Shown one piece after another: positions 44,208 through 56,604 of a stretch of 64,000 nucleotides of DNA (positions are counted from its first letter, which is position 1; each line of letters opens with the position of its first letter). The notes under the pieces are model-generated. The model was given only the letters and a program-made list of their open reading frames with translations. It was not told the DNA's origin and did not search any database. Source of the DNA: AC-49 sp963817035 (GTDB lineage: Bacteria > Actinomycetota > Thermoleophilia > Solirubrobacterales > Solirubrobacteraceae); assembly GCA_963817035.1 (NCBI GenBank), contig CAWFMM010000003.1, positions 496,001 through 560,000 on the forward strand, in the 5' to 3' direction. A program made the position numbers and the translations under genes.

Positions 44208-44651
44208 TCACAGCGGTGTCTGCTTGCGATCGCGCAGCATCTCGGCCGCGTTGGCCGCCCGGCGCAGGCGCGTCTGCGGGCGCACCGCCGAGCCGACCCA
44301 CTCGGCGTACTCGCGCCGGTGGCTGACCGAGAGCGTGTCGAGGAACGCCCGCTCGTCGGCGCCCAGCGCCGCGATCAGCTCCTCCGGCAGCTCGACCGTG
44401 CGCGGCTCGTCGTCACGCTCGATCTCCAAGACGACCTCGTCGCCGGCCTCGATACCCGACATCGCGCGGAACTGGGCGTTGAAGCCGACGTAGCTCTCGC
44501 CGCCGTAGACCGCGATCGTCGTCCGCAGCAGCTCGCCGTTGACGGTCACCCGCACCGGCGGCCGCGCACGGCCGAACGCCTCGCGCACGTCGAACGACAG
44601 CTTCGCCACAACGCTGCGACCGCGCGCCTCGAGGGTGACCTTCTCGCGCAC
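44208..44651 (-). CDS. DUF1905/YdeI-like protein
   Basis: The product has 147 residues from GTG 44651. The N-terminal DUF1905 barrel (AKLSFDVREAFGRARPPVRVT, YVGFNAQFRA) is followed by a YdeI-type helical C-terminus (LGADERAFLDTLSVSHRREYAEWV). These small proteins have been linked to bacteriocin tolerance in some species but have no proven reaction. It forms an operon with the M42 peptidase upstream and the HAD gene downstream. Confidence 0.7.
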   Translation of the reverse strand: MREKVTLEARGRSVVAKLSFDVREAFGRARPPVRVTVNGELLRTTIAVYGGESYVGFNAQFRAMSGIEAGDEVVLEIERDDEPRTVELPEELIAALGADERAFLDTLSVSHRREYAEWVGSAVRPQTRLRRAANAAEMLRDRKQTPL

Positions 44652-44657
44652 GACGAC

Positions 44658-45713
44658 CTAGCGCTCGAACGTCGTGCCGGGCTCGAGCGCCATGCAGAAG
44701 GCGGCGATCACCTTCGCCGCAGCCTCGATATCGGTGAGCTGGACCATCTCGACCGCCGAGTGCATGTAGCGCAGCGGCAGGCCGACGAGCGCGGTCGGGA
44801 TGCCGGCGCGCGAGAAGTGGATTGCGTCGGCATCGGTGCCGGTGCGACCGGCCGACGCGGCGACGGTGAACGGGACATCCGACGCCTCAGCGGCCGCGTG
44901 CAGGGCCTCGAACACGGCGGGATGGAGGATCGAGCCGCGCTCGAGGATCGGGCCCGAGCCGAACGCGTGCTCACCGATCTCCTTGGCGTCGACGCCCGGC
45001 GCATCGGTCTCGTGGCCGACATCGACGACGATCGCCACATCGGGCGTCAGCGCGTGCGCGACCGTGCGCGCCCCGCCGAACGTGATCTCCTCCTGGACCG
45101 CCGCGACCGCGACGACATCCCCCGGCGCCCCGCCCTGGGCGGCGACCAGGCGAGCCGCCTCCAACGCCACGTAACAGCCGAGGCGATTGTCCATCGAACG
45201 CGAGACGACGCGCTCGTTGGGCAGCTCGATCGGATCGCCTTCGATCACCGCGACGTCACCGACGCGCACGAGCGAACGAGCGTCGTCGCCGTCCTTGGCG
45301 CCGATGTCGATGTGGAGGTTCTTGAGCTCGGCCGCCTTCTTGCGGTCCTCGCCGTCGAGCAGGTGGATCGGCTTCTTGCCGATCACGCCCGGCACCGCGC
45401 CGTCGCGGGTGGCGATCACGACCCGCTGGGCGACGAGGACCTGCGGATCCCAGCCGCCGATCCCGGTGAAGTAGAGGTAGCCCTTGTCGTCGATGTGGGT
45501 GACGACGAGGCCGATCTCGTCGATGTGGCCGACGATCGCGACGGTCAGGCCACCGGCGGTTCCCGGGACCGTCGCGGTGGACGAGCCCATCACGTCGACC
45601 TCGACTTCGGCGAACGATGCGCATGCGTCGCGCCATACTGCGGCCGGCATGGACTCATAGCCCGAAGGCCCATGGGCGGTCAGCAACGAGCGAAGCGTGT
45701 CATCGAGGGGCAT
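44658..45713 (-). CDS. M42-family metallo-aminopeptidase
   Basis: The product has 351 residues. The two-metal site is visible: His/Asp in IVGHIDEIGLVV, the bridging Asp in SMDNRLGC, the Glu pair in VQEEITFGG, Asp in VVDVGHETD and His in RYMHSAVE. M42 enzymes (PepA-like deblocking peptidases, formerly CelM endoglucanases) are cytosolic and cleave N-terminal residues. It is divergent from the CDF exporter, with a 25-bp gap between starts. Confidence 0.9.
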   Translation of the reverse strand: MPLDDTLRSLLTAHGPSGYESMPAAVWRDACASFAEVEVDVMGSSTATVPGTAGGLTVAIVGHIDEIGLVVTHIDDKGYLYFTGIGGWDPQVLVAQRVVIATRDGAVPGVIGKKPIHLLDGEDRKKAAELKNLHIDIGAKDGDDARSLVRVGDVAVIEGDPIELPNERVVSRSMDNRLGCYVALEAARLVAAQGGAPGDVVAVAAVQEEITFGGARTVAHALTPDVAIVVDVGHETDAPGVDAKEIGEHAFGSGPILERGSILHPAVFEALHAAAEASDVPFTVAASAGRTGTDADAIHFSRAGIPTALVGLPLRYMHSAVEMVQLTDIEAAAKVIAAFCMALEPGTTFER

Positions 45714-45738
45714 GGCGATGAGACTACATTCCGCATTG

Positions 45739-46653
45739 ATGGCCCACGCGCACGCCCACCACCATCACCACACCGTCGCGGCCGACGCGCAGCGCGGGCC
45801 GCTGCTCATCGCGCTCGGCCTGATCGTCGGACTGATGGTCGGCGAGGTCGTCGCGGGCGCGATCGCCGGCTCCGTCGCGCTGCTCACCGACGCGGCGCAC
45901 ATGCTCACCGACGCGGCCGCGATCGGCCTGTCGCTCGTCGCCCTGCGCCTCGCCGCGCGGCCTCCGACCGGCGCGATGACCTATGGCCTCAAGCGCGTCG
46001 AGCCACTCAGCGCGGCGATCAACGGTGCGGTCCTCGGCGCGCTGGCCGTCGTCTTCAGCGTCGAGGCGATCAGCCGGCTGATCGATCCGCGCCCGGTCAA
46101 GGGCGGGATCGTGCTCGTGATGGCGCTGATCGCGATCCCCGTCAACCTGCTCGCGACATGGGTCCTGTCGAGAGCGACGTCCGACTCCGGCGCGCGGTCG
46201 ATCAACGTCGAAGGCTCGTTCCAGCATCTGCTGACCGATCTCTATGCGTTCATCGCGACCGCGATCGCCGGGCTGATCATCCTGACCACCGGCTTCGATC
46301 GCGCCGACGCGATCGCGGCGCTGCTCGTCGCCGTGCTGATGGCGCGGGCCTGCGTGAACCTGCTGGCCGACGCGGGGCGGATCTTCCTCGAGGCCGCGCC
46401 ACGCGGCATCGACCCGGCCGACGTCGGCAACGCGCTCGCCCGCGCGGACGGGGTCGTGTCGGTCCACGACCTGCACGTGTGGGAGCTGACGACCGACTTC
46501 CCGGCGCTGTCGGCGCATGTCGTCGTCGGCGCCGACGTCGATTGTCACGCCGCGCGAGCGGATCTCGAACGGCTGCTGCGCGCGGACTTCGCCATCGACC
46601 ACACGACGCTCCAGGTCGAGCACGAGCCCCAACACCTGCTGAGCATCGAATGA
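45739..46653 (+). CDS. Cation diffusion facilitator (zinc/cobalt-type) exporter
   Basis: The product has 304 residues. It has six TM helices, with metal-binding HxxxD/DxxxD pairs in LLTDAAHMLTDAAAIG and LLTDLYAFIATAIA. An N-terminal His-rich tail (AHAHAHHHHH) is typical of Zn exporters, and there is a C-terminal soluble domain with HDLHVWELTTDFPALSAHV. ATG 45739 is preferred because it begins the His tail. It exports zinc or similar divalent ions. Its TGA overlaps the kinase-like ATG by 4 bases. Confidence 0.9.
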   Translation: MAHAHAHHHHHTVAADAQRGPLLIALGLIVGLMVGEVVAGAIAGSVALLTDAAHMLTDAAAIGLSLVALRLAARPPTGAMTYGLKRVEPLSAAINGAVLGALAVVFSVEAISRLIDPRPVKGGIVLVMALIAIPVNLLATWVLSRATSDSGARSINVEGSFQHLLTDLYAFIATAIAGLIILTTGFDRADAIAALLVAVLMARACVNLLADAGRIFLEAAPRGIDPADVGNALARADGVVSVHDLHVWELTTDFPALSAHVVVGADVDCHAARADLERLLRADFAIDHTTLQVEHEPQHLLSIE

Positions 46654-48032
46654 AGGCCCGCATCCAGCGGATGTCACTGCGGCGCAAACTCGCCATCGGC
46701 TACGCGATCGCGATGGCGCTGGTCCTCGCCACGACGGCGATCGTCGTCGAGATCACGTTCGAGGACGAGCTCGAGTTCAACATCGACGCCGGCCTGCGAG
46801 CGCAGGCCGACGCGCTGGCCACCGTGGTGGCCGGCGAGGGCTCGAGCATCACGCCGACCGCGCTCCGCGCGCTCGTCAACCGCCAGGCCGGCTACGCGCA
46901 GGTCATCGGCGCAAGCGGGGCGATCGAGATCGCGACTCCGGCGGTGCGCGATGTCCCGCTCCTGCCGGAGGGCAGGCTGGCCGAGGCCCAGCGCGGCACG
47001 GTCGTCGTCGAGCGCAAGCGGATCGCCGAGCTGGGCAAGCACATCCGCATGGCGGCCGAGGCCGTGCCGGGCCAACCTGGGCAGATCGTCGTCGTCGCGC
47101 GCAGCGTGCGCGACCGCGAGCGCGGGATCGACTCGCTGCTCTCTGCGATGGCCGTCGCGTTCCCGCTCGGGTTGCTGCTCGCGGTGATCGCCGGCTACAT
47201 CGTGTCGGCACTCGTCGTGCGCCCGGTCGAGCGGATGCGCCGACGGGCCGAGACGCTGTCGCTGGCCGAGCCCGGCGCCCGCCTGCCGGTGCCCGAATCC
47301 GGCGACGAGATCGCCGCGCTCGGCGAGTCGCTCAACGACATGATCGCGCGGCTCGAACGCTCATTCGTGCAGGAGCGGGCACTGACCGCGCAGACCAAGG
47401 AGCAACTCCACGCACCGCTGGAGTCGCTGCGCGCCGAGCTGCAGACCGCGCTGGCCCACAAGCGCCCGGTCGAGGAGATGGAGGCGGCGCTGCAGGCCGC
47501 CGCGACCGAGACCGACCGCCTCATCCGCCTCGCCGACGAACTGCTCGTCGTGGCGCGCGCCGACGAGGGGACGCTGCCGGTCGAGATCGAGCAGACCGAC
47601 CTGACGTGGCTGATGGTCCAGGCCGGTGAGCGCGTCCGCAGCCGCGCCGCCGACAGCCACCGCGAGGTCGAGGTGGTCGCGCGGCACACCGTCCCGGTCC
47701 GAGCCGACCCCGAGCAGGTCGGCCAGGCGCTCGACAACCTGCTCGACAACGCGTTCGTCTACGGCAAGGGCCGTATCCGCGTCTTCCCGGTCGAGCGCAA
47801 CGGCGACCTCGAGGTCCACGTGACCGACGAGGGGCCCGGCTTCCCCGACTCGTTCCTGCCCCGCGCGTTCGAGCGCTTCACCCGCGCCGATCCCGCCGAA
47901 GGCCGCGGCGGTGCAGGCTTCGGGCTCGCGGTCGTCGAAGCGGTCGCCCACGCGCACGGCGGGCACGCCAGCGCGGCGAACCGGCCCCGAGGGGGTGCCG
48001 ACGTATGGATCTCGCTGCCGCGCGAGCGCTGA
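46650..48032 (+). CDS. Sensor histidine kinase-like protein lacking the usual phospho-His
   Basis: The product has 460 residues. TM1 is near residue 15-35, an extracytoplasmic domain (40-165) follows, then TM2 near 168-190, a HAMP domain (190-240), a dimerisation helix, and a HATPase_c domain with N-box NLLDNAFVYG, G1 DEGPGFPD and G2 GGAGFGLAVV. In the H-box, the canonical HELRTPL is KEQLHAPL (250-257): the phospho-acceptor position is Glu251, and a His sits three residues later (H254). It is possibly a pseudokinase or phosphatase-only partner. No response regulator gene is adjacent. It is coupled to the CDF exporter. Confidence 0.8.
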   Translation: MKARIQRMSLRRKLAIGYAIAMALVLATTAIVVEITFEDELEFNIDAGLRAQADALATVVAGEGSSITPTALRALVNRQAGYAQVIGASGAIEIATPAVRDVPLLPEGRLAEAQRGTVVVERKRIAELGKHIRMAAEAVPGQPGQIVVVARSVRDRERGIDSLLSAMAVAFPLGLLLAVIAGYIVSALVVRPVERMRRRAETLSLAEPGARLPVPESGDEIAALGESLNDMIARLERSFVQERALTAQTKEQLHAPLESLRAELQTALAHKRPVEEMEAALQAAATETDRLIRLADELLVVARADEGTLPVEIEQTDLTWLMVQAGERVRSRAADSHREVEVVARHTVPVRADPEQVGQALDNLLDNAFVYGKGRIRVFPVERNGDLEVHVTDEGPGFPDSFLPRAFERFTRADPAEGRGGAGFGLAVVEAVAHAHGGHASAANRPRGGADVWISLPRER

Positions 48033-48046
48033 GCTGCGCGGCACCT

Positions 48047-50855
<2,809 letters not shown>

Positions 50856-50944
50856 GTGGGGCTCCTCTGCTGGTGCTGGTCTCGTGCTGCTTCAGTGTGA
50901 ACGGTGGGACATCCATGCGTCCAAGACCGAGTTGACCTTGCATT

Positions 50945-50961
50945 CATAAGCGATCATTATG
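50945..50961. promoter_or_regulatory. Putative LysR-type operator between acnA and the LysR gene
   Basis: CATAA-GCGATCA-TTATG is a perfect 5-7-5 inverted repeat and contains T-N11-A, the classic LysR recognition core. It sits in the divergent intergenic region, six bases before the LysR GTG and about 90 bases from the acnA start. It likely mediates autoregulation and control of acnA. Confidence 0.6.
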
Positions 50962-50966
50962 GGTCT

Positions 50967-51878
50967 GTGGAGCTCCGTCAGCTGCGCTACTTCGTCGCCG
51001 TCGCCGAGCACCGACATTTCACGCGCGCGGCGGCTGACCTGCATGTCGCCCAGCCCGCGCTGAGCCAGCAGATCCGCCGCCTCGAGGATGAGCTGGGCCT
51101 CGAGCTGCTGGCCCGCACCAGCCGCTCGGTGGCGCTGACCGAGGCGGGCGAGCTGCTGCTGCACCGCGCGCGCCGCGCGCTGGCCGAGGTCGACGGGGCG
51201 CTCGCCGATCTGGATGCGCTCAAGGGCCTGGTCAGCGGCCGCGTCGTCGTCGGCGCGATCCAGTCGCTGGGCCCGTTCGATCTCCCCGGCCTGCTCGCCG
51301 GCTTTCACGCGAGCCACCCGGGCGTCGACATCCTGCTGCGCGAGGACACGACGCAGCGCCTGCTCGCCGCGCTGAGCGCCGACGAGCTCGACCTCGCGGT
51401 CGCGACGATCGACCCGCCGCCACCGGACGAGCTGGCGTCGATGGCGCTCTACGAGGAGGAGCTCGTGCTCGCCGTGCGCCCCGGCCATCCGCTGGCCAGC
51501 CGCCAGCGGATCGCGCTGACCGAGCTCCCCGACGACCCGTTCATCTTCTTCCGCGAAGGCTCGGGGCTGCGCGCGACGACCGAGCGCGCTCTCGCCGCTG
51601 CCGGGATCGAGCCGCGCGTGCGCTTCGAGTCCAGCGAGCTGTCGCGCGTCCGTGCGCTGGTCTCCCGCGGGCTCGGCGTGGCGATCCTGCCGCGCTCGGA
51701 GACCGGCCGGCCGGGACCCATCACCCCTCGGGTCGCGGCGATCGCGCTGGGGCCACCGGCGCTGACGCGCCAGGTCGGCCTGGTCTGGCGCCGCGAGCGC
51801 CGCCATCCGCCTGCCGCGCAGGCGTTCCTGCGCTTCGCCGAGCGTGCAGCCGGCGCCTCGCAGGCCAGCGGCGCCTAA
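50967..51878 (+). CDS. LysR-family transcriptional regulator
   Basis: The product has 303 residues from GTG 50967. The N-terminal winged HTH (LRQLRYFVAVAEHRHFTRAA, QPALSQQIRRLEDELGLEL) is typical. The effector domain (about 90-300) follows, with DLAVATIDPP and the ligand-pocket strand LGVAILPRSE. Divergent from acnA, with a LysR box in between, so it may control aconitase in response to a TCA metabolite such as citrate. This is inference from position. Confidence 0.88.
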   Translation: MELRQLRYFVAVAEHRHFTRAAADLHVAQPALSQQIRRLEDELGLELLARTSRSVALTEAGELLLHRARRALAEVDGALADLDALKGLVSGRVVVGAIQSLGPFDLPGLLAGFHASHPGVDILLREDTTQRLLAALSADELDLAVATIDPPPPDELASMALYEEELVLAVRPGHPLASRQRIALTELPDDPFIFFREGSGLRATTERALAAAGIEPRVRFESSELSRVRALVSRGLGVAILPRSETGRPGPITPRVAAIALGPPALTRQVGLVWRRERRHPPAAQAFLRFAERAAGASQASGA

Positions 51879-51915
51879 CCTCGAAGAGCGCGGTTGGCGA
51901 TATCGCGCACGTCTC

Positions 51916-52806
51916 ATGTCCGCTCAATCCCACTCCCCACTGCCCGCACCGACCGCCGACCACTGGCCGCTCGTCGGCGCGCTGGTCACGTTCGCGATCG
52001 GCGTCGGCGTGCTGATCTACGCCCTGACCGCCGCGGGCGCGGCCCCGGCGTCCGACGAGGTCCACCGCTTCCCGTCGCCGGCCATCGCTCGGGCCACGGT
52101 GCCGGCTCCGGTCGCGGCGAGCACGCCGGTCGCCCCGGTCGCCAGCCCGAGCGCCGCCAGCCAGGAGGCCCAGAGCCTCAACGTCGCGCGGATGTCCGGC
52201 GCGACCCACATCACGCACGCGTGGGCCTCGGGCTTCTACCCCGTCTACTCCGAGGCGGCCAAGACGTTCGCCGTCAACCCGCTGCTGATCGCGTCGGTCC
52301 ACAAGCAGGAGAGCGCGTTCTCGACCGCCTCGACGACCTACCACGGGCTGAACTTCGCCAACTGCTGTGCCGGGCCGATGCAGTTCAACGTGACCAACGG
52401 CCCGATGACGACGTGGCGGCGCTTCGCCGGCGCCTTCCGCTACGGCACGCGCCCGGCGACCTACCCGCACGCCACGCACGTGCACCCGTCGGTCTACGAC
52501 GACTTCGACGCGATCATGGCCGGCGCGTGGCTGCTGCGCGCCTCAGGCGCCGGCGCAGTGCTCGACGGCGCCGCGTGGCAGGCCGCCTATGACTACTACG
52601 GCCACGACGCGACCGGCGTCGCCTACGCCGACGAGGTCCTGGCCCGCGCGATGGGCTGGGAGCGCCACGGGTTCTGTGTGAACTGCGGCGTCGAGAAGGC
52701 CCTGATCTGGAAGGCGTACGCCGATCACGGCGCATCCGCGATGGCCGCGCTCGCCCCGGCGCCCAAGCTTGTCACGCACCAGCGCCATTCACACCACAAG
52801 CGCTGA
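51916..52806 (+). CDS. Membrane-anchored lytic transglycosylase-like protein
   Basis: The product has 296 residues. A cytoplasmic start and one TM helix (LVGALVTFAIGVGVLIYALT, about 20-40) are followed by an Ala/Pro linker, then an SLT-like domain with the catalytic Glu in SVHKQESAFST and a GPMQFN motif. Cys pairs NCCAG and NCGVEK may be structural. It probably cleaves peptidoglycan outside the membrane. The His-rich end (HQRHSHHKR) is unusual. Confidence 0.8.
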   Translation: MSAQSHSPLPAPTADHWPLVGALVTFAIGVGVLIYALTAAGAAPASDEVHRFPSPAIARATVPAPVAASTPVAPVASPSAASQEAQSLNVARMSGATHITHAWASGFYPVYSEAAKTFAVNPLLIASVHKQESAFSTASTTYHGLNFANCCAGPMQFNVTNGPMTTWRRFAGAFRYGTRPATYPHATHVHPSVYDDFDAIMAGAWLLRASGAGAVLDGAAWQAAYDYYGHDATGVAYADEVLARAMGWERHGFCVNCGVEKALIWKAYADHGASAMAALAPAPKLVTHQRHSHHKR

Positions 52807-52881
52807 ACCGCCCCGCCCCGCCGCTTGCACCATCTTTAGGTGACGCATATGCTCCTCTCAATCCAGGGGGGAATTTACGGC

Positions 52882-55762
52882 ATGTCATCACCAGTGTTTG
52901 CTCGACGCGTCGTGGCAACCGCGGTCGGAGCACTGGTTCTCGTGCTCGCCGTCTGCGCCGCCGCGCCGGCGGCCGAGAAGAAGGTCGTCACCCATAAGGT
53001 CACGGCGACCTCGGCGCTGACCGCTCTGGTCAGCCAGACCAACGCCATATCGAGCTCGTCGATTCCGAGCATTCGCAAGATCAAGCTGTTGCGCCTCGCG
53101 CACCACGCGCGGTCCGTCGTCGTGCGCACCCCCTGCGCTTCGGTCAAGGATCTCAACGCATTCCGCCTGTCGCTCAAGGCGACCAGGCTGCGCCCGAGCG
53201 TCCGGGGCTCCAAGCGCGGCGCGTTGCGCCGCCGTCTCTCACAGCTCGGTGCCACCTCGTTGACCGCGAGCGGCAAGCTGCTCGCATCGGCGACGACCAA
53301 GAAGTGCGGCGGCGGGATCAAGCCGAACACACTGGCGGCGCCCAAGACGAAGGTCTTGAAAAGCGACATCAACGGCATGACCGTCCACGTCGAGCTGCCG
53401 GCCCTGAACTTCGTCCCGCGGGTCGCCGGCAACGAGACGTTCACCGAGCTCAAGGCGCCGAACACCGACTCCCCGGGCGCCGCCGGGACGCCGGCGATCC
53501 CGGTCGACGCGAGCACGCTGGGCGTTCCGGACGGCGCGACGATGACCGTCAAGGCGAGCTCGGTGCAGTCGTATACCGTCGACGGCGTCAACGTCTACCC
53601 CAACCAGCCCCCGCCGCTGGACCAGGCACCAACGACGCTGACCTCGCCGCCGGACTTCACCAAGGCGCCGTTCATCCCGCCGCCGTTCCAGCTCGACAAG
53701 AAGGCCTACCACACCAAGGGCATGGTCCCCGCCGCGCCGGCTGACGGTGTCGTGCTCGGCCAGTCGCGTGACATCACGGTCGGCTCGCTGCAGATCCCGA
53801 CCGCTCAATACGACCCGGTCACCGACCAGCTCAAGGTGCTCACGGGCGTCGACGTGCAGGTGGTCTTCAACGGCGGCGCGAAGTCGTTCAACCCGTACAT
53901 CAACTCGCCGTATGAGACTGCGCAGCACAGCCTGGCCCTGACGCTGCTCAACTCGTCGGTCATCGGCCGGTTCAACCAGCGTGATCACCTGGCGCCCGTG
54001 CGGCGAGCAGATGCTCGTCATCACCAACCCCTCGACGCTCACGGCGGCGAACACGCTGTCCGCCGCGCGCAACGCCGCCGGCATCCTGACCCGCGTCGTC
54101 CAGACCGGCACGGGGACGGCCAACGCCGGCACGACCGCGCCCCAGATCCAGGCCTACATCCGCGCCCAGCTGACGACGACGAACCTGTTCTGCGTCCACC
54201 CGAGCTACGTCGCGATCATCGGTGACGACGTGCTCGTGCCGACGTTCACCGACGGCCCCGACGGCGTCGGTGCGTCAGACCTGAAGTACTCGATGAAGAA
54301 CGACGCCGACGAGCTGCCCGACGTCGCGGTCGGCCGGATCCTCGGCGAGGATCTGACGCAGGTCACCAACGCCGTCGCCAAGATCGTCCACTACGAGCAG
54401 ACGCCGCTGACCGGGCCGATCCTCACCCACGCGACGATCGCCGCGTACTTCCAGGACGACACCGGCACCGTCGGTACGGAGACGCGGACGTTCGTGCAGT
54501 TCGCCGAGACCGTCCGCAACGGCCTGCTACTGCGCGGCAACACGGTCGACCGCGTCTACACGGCCGAGACCAACCAGAGCCCGAAAAAGCTCAATGACGG
54601 CACGGACCTGCCGGCCGCCCTGCTGCGCCCGACGTTCGGCTGGAACGGCACCGGCGCGGACGTCAGCAACGACTGGAACGCCGGTCGATTCCTGATCATC
54701 CATCGCGACCACGGATACCCGGAAGGCTGGGGCTCACCGGGCTTCTCTGGCTCGGACGTCAACGCGCTGACCAACACCGTGGATCAGCTCCCCGTGGTCA
54801 TGAGCATCAACTGCGCCAGCGGCGACTTCGACCAGGTCAACGACTCGTTCGCCCAGACCGCGCTGATCAAGCCCAACAGCGGCGCGGTCGGCGTCTTCGG
54901 CGACACGCGCAACAGCCCCTCGTGGGAGAACACGCAGCTCGGCTTCGGCCTCGTCGACGGGCTGCTGCCGAGCGTGCTCCCGAGCGAGGGTCCGACGAGC
55001 CCGCAGCGGGTCGGCGACGCGCTGATCAACGGCAAGCTGCGCCTCGCCGGCGTCGCGCCGCCGGCGACCGACGAGTCGAGCCGCCAGGAGCTCTATCTGT
55101 GGCACTACTACGGTGACCCGTCGATGCAGATGTGGGGCGGCGGAAGCCCGCCGCTGACCTTCGACCCGGGCCGCTTCGTCGTCGCCTACGAGCCGAAGTT
55201 CATCCCGATGCCCGGTGATCCGCCGCCCTATGGCGTGCACGTCGTCGTGCCGGGAGAGTTCAACGGCCAGGCCTTCGCCCTCGTCCACGACGGCGTCGTC
55301 GTCGGCAAGGCGTTCGCCGCCGACGGCTCGGTCGACATCCCGGCGCTGTTCGACTCGGGCCCGCCGAAGCCCGGCTCGCTGGCCGTCGCACTGGACAAGG
55401 ACGGCGCCGCGCCGCTCTCGATCCCGGTGCCCGACGTGCCGCCGGTGCCGACGACGCTCACGCAGAACTGCCCGGCGGGCGCCACGGTCAACCTGCAGAC
55501 CCTCTCCGGCACGCTCGCTCTGACCGGCCACCTCGCCGGCGCACCGGCCGCCTCGAAGGTCACGGTCACGTTCACCGGCGGCAAGCCCACCCGGACCGCG
55601 ACGGTGCCGGTGACGACCGACGCCTCCGGCAACTGGAGCGCATCGACGCCGATCACCCGCACGGATCAAGGCAACTGGACGATCACCTCGGCCTACGCCG
55701 GCGCCGAAGGGATCGCGGGCTCGCAGGCCGGGCCGTGCACGGTGCCCGTGTCGGTCGGCTGA
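52882..55762 (+). pseudogene. Gingipain-type (C25) secreted cysteine peptidase, single-base frameshift
   Basis: From ATG 52882 (G-rich ribosome site upstream) there is a signal peptide (VGALVLVLAVCAAAPAA) and a long N-terminal region, then a C25-like domain. The catalytic His is in IIHRDHGYPEGW (codon 54710-54712) and the Cys in VMSINCASGDFD (codon 54812-54814). C-terminal beta modules (ASKVTVTFTGGKPTRTATVP) follow to 55762. The N-terminal frame breaks near 53995: one extra C in GCGCCCGTG shifts the frame, and removing it gives a continuous AP-CGEQMLVITNP. About 959 residues if repaired. The intact catalytic dyad argues for an error or a very recent mutation. Confidence 0.78.
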
Positions 55763-55799
55763 CGTGACCCTCGACTGACCCTGTTCGTCGGCTGACCGG

Positions 55800-55821
55800 C
55801 CTGACGCCGGTCGGCGTCAGG
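55800..55821. terminator. Bidirectional terminator between the C25 peptidase and the DnaC-like gene
   Basis: CCTGACGCC (55800-55808), loop GGTC, GGCGTCAGG (55813-55821): a perfect 9-bp hairpin that overlaps the stop codon of the minus-strand gene. It serves two convergent genes. Confidence 0.7.
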
Positions 55822-56542
55822 CGACGTGCGAGAGGCGCATGTCCTCGCCGACCAGCACGGCCGGATCGCCGACCATCTGCACGAGCCGGGAGAACGTGCG
55901 CTCGCCGATGCGCTTGGCGAGCTTGCCCGGGTCGGGCGGCTCGCCGGTCGGCAGGTCCGAGGTGAAGAGGATCGACTTGCCGGCCTCGTAGCGGAAGTTG
56001 ACGATCGTGTAGAGCTGCTCGAGCGTCCAGTCGGACTCGCGCGGCGCGGTCAGGTCCTCGAGCTGGAGCAGGTCGACGGCGACGGCGCCGTCGATGATCT
56101 CGGCCGTCGTCCAGCGCGCGCCGTCGCGGTAGCTCTCGCCGAGGCGGTTGAACAGGTCGACTGTGTTGAGGCTCAGGACGGAGAAGCCGCGGTCCAGCGC
56201 GGTGCGGGCGACCATGTAGGCGAGCGTCGTCTTGCCCGTGCCCTTGTTGCCGAACAGCCACAGCCCGCGCCCCTGTTCGAGGTTCTCGGCGATGTGGTCG
56301 CAGTAGCGGCGCACCTCGCGGGCCGGTGACGGATGCAGCCCGGTGATCTCGGCCAGCGGATTGCGGTCCCAGGCCAGGTCGCTGAAGTGCTTGGGAATCG
56401 ACTGGCGCAGCTTGCTCTGCAGCTGCTGGCCCTGCTTGCGGGCGATCATCTCGGGCCGACAGCGGCACGGGGCAACCGTGCGCTCGCCGGCGGCCACGAA
56501 GCCGGAGCCGTCGCAGGCGCCGTAGGGACATACCCAATCCAT
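55817..56542 (-). CDS. DnaC/IstB-like AAA+ ATPase (probable helicase loader)
   Basis: The product has 241 residues. An N-terminal zinc-knuckle-like region (C5, C10, C26, C28) is followed by an AAA+ core: Walker A GNKGTGKTT (98-106), Walker B LLQLEDLTAP, and an Arg-finger-like segment KLAKRIGERTFSRLVQM. Similar to DnaC/DnaI loaders that deliver DnaB helicase, or to IstB of transposons. No transposase is adjacent, so a chromosomal or phage-derived loader is preferred. It converges on the C25 peptidase gene. Confidence 0.8.
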   Translation of the reverse strand: MDWVCPYGACDGSGFVAAGERTVAPCRCRPEMIARKQGQQLQSKLRQSIPKHFSDLAWDRNPLAEITGLHPSPAREVRRYCDHIAENLEQGRGLWLFGNKGTGKTTLAYMVARTALDRGFSVLSLNTVDLFNRLGESYRDGARWTTAEIIDGAVAVDLLQLEDLTAPRESDWTLEQLYTIVNFRYEAGKSILFTSDLPTGEPPDPGKLAKRIGERTFSRLVQMVGDPAVLVGEDMRLSHVA

Positions 56543-56604
56543 CAGTCGGTGCAGTCAACCACCGCGGGCGGCGGCGGTGAGCGGGACAACCCGCTCAGAG
56601 CGAC

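Noticed and set aside
43959..48032. Very long open frame of about 1357 codons on the plus strand
   Set aside because: Only the last 460 residues (the kinase-like protein from ATG 46650) look like protein; the rest is the antisense of the HAD, YdeI-like and M42 genes, in an Arg/Pro-rich GC artefact frame.
52900..54200. Minus-strand frames within the C25 peptidase region
   Set aside because: No signal peptide, motif or ribosome site; the plus-strand pieces form a continuous secreted protein.
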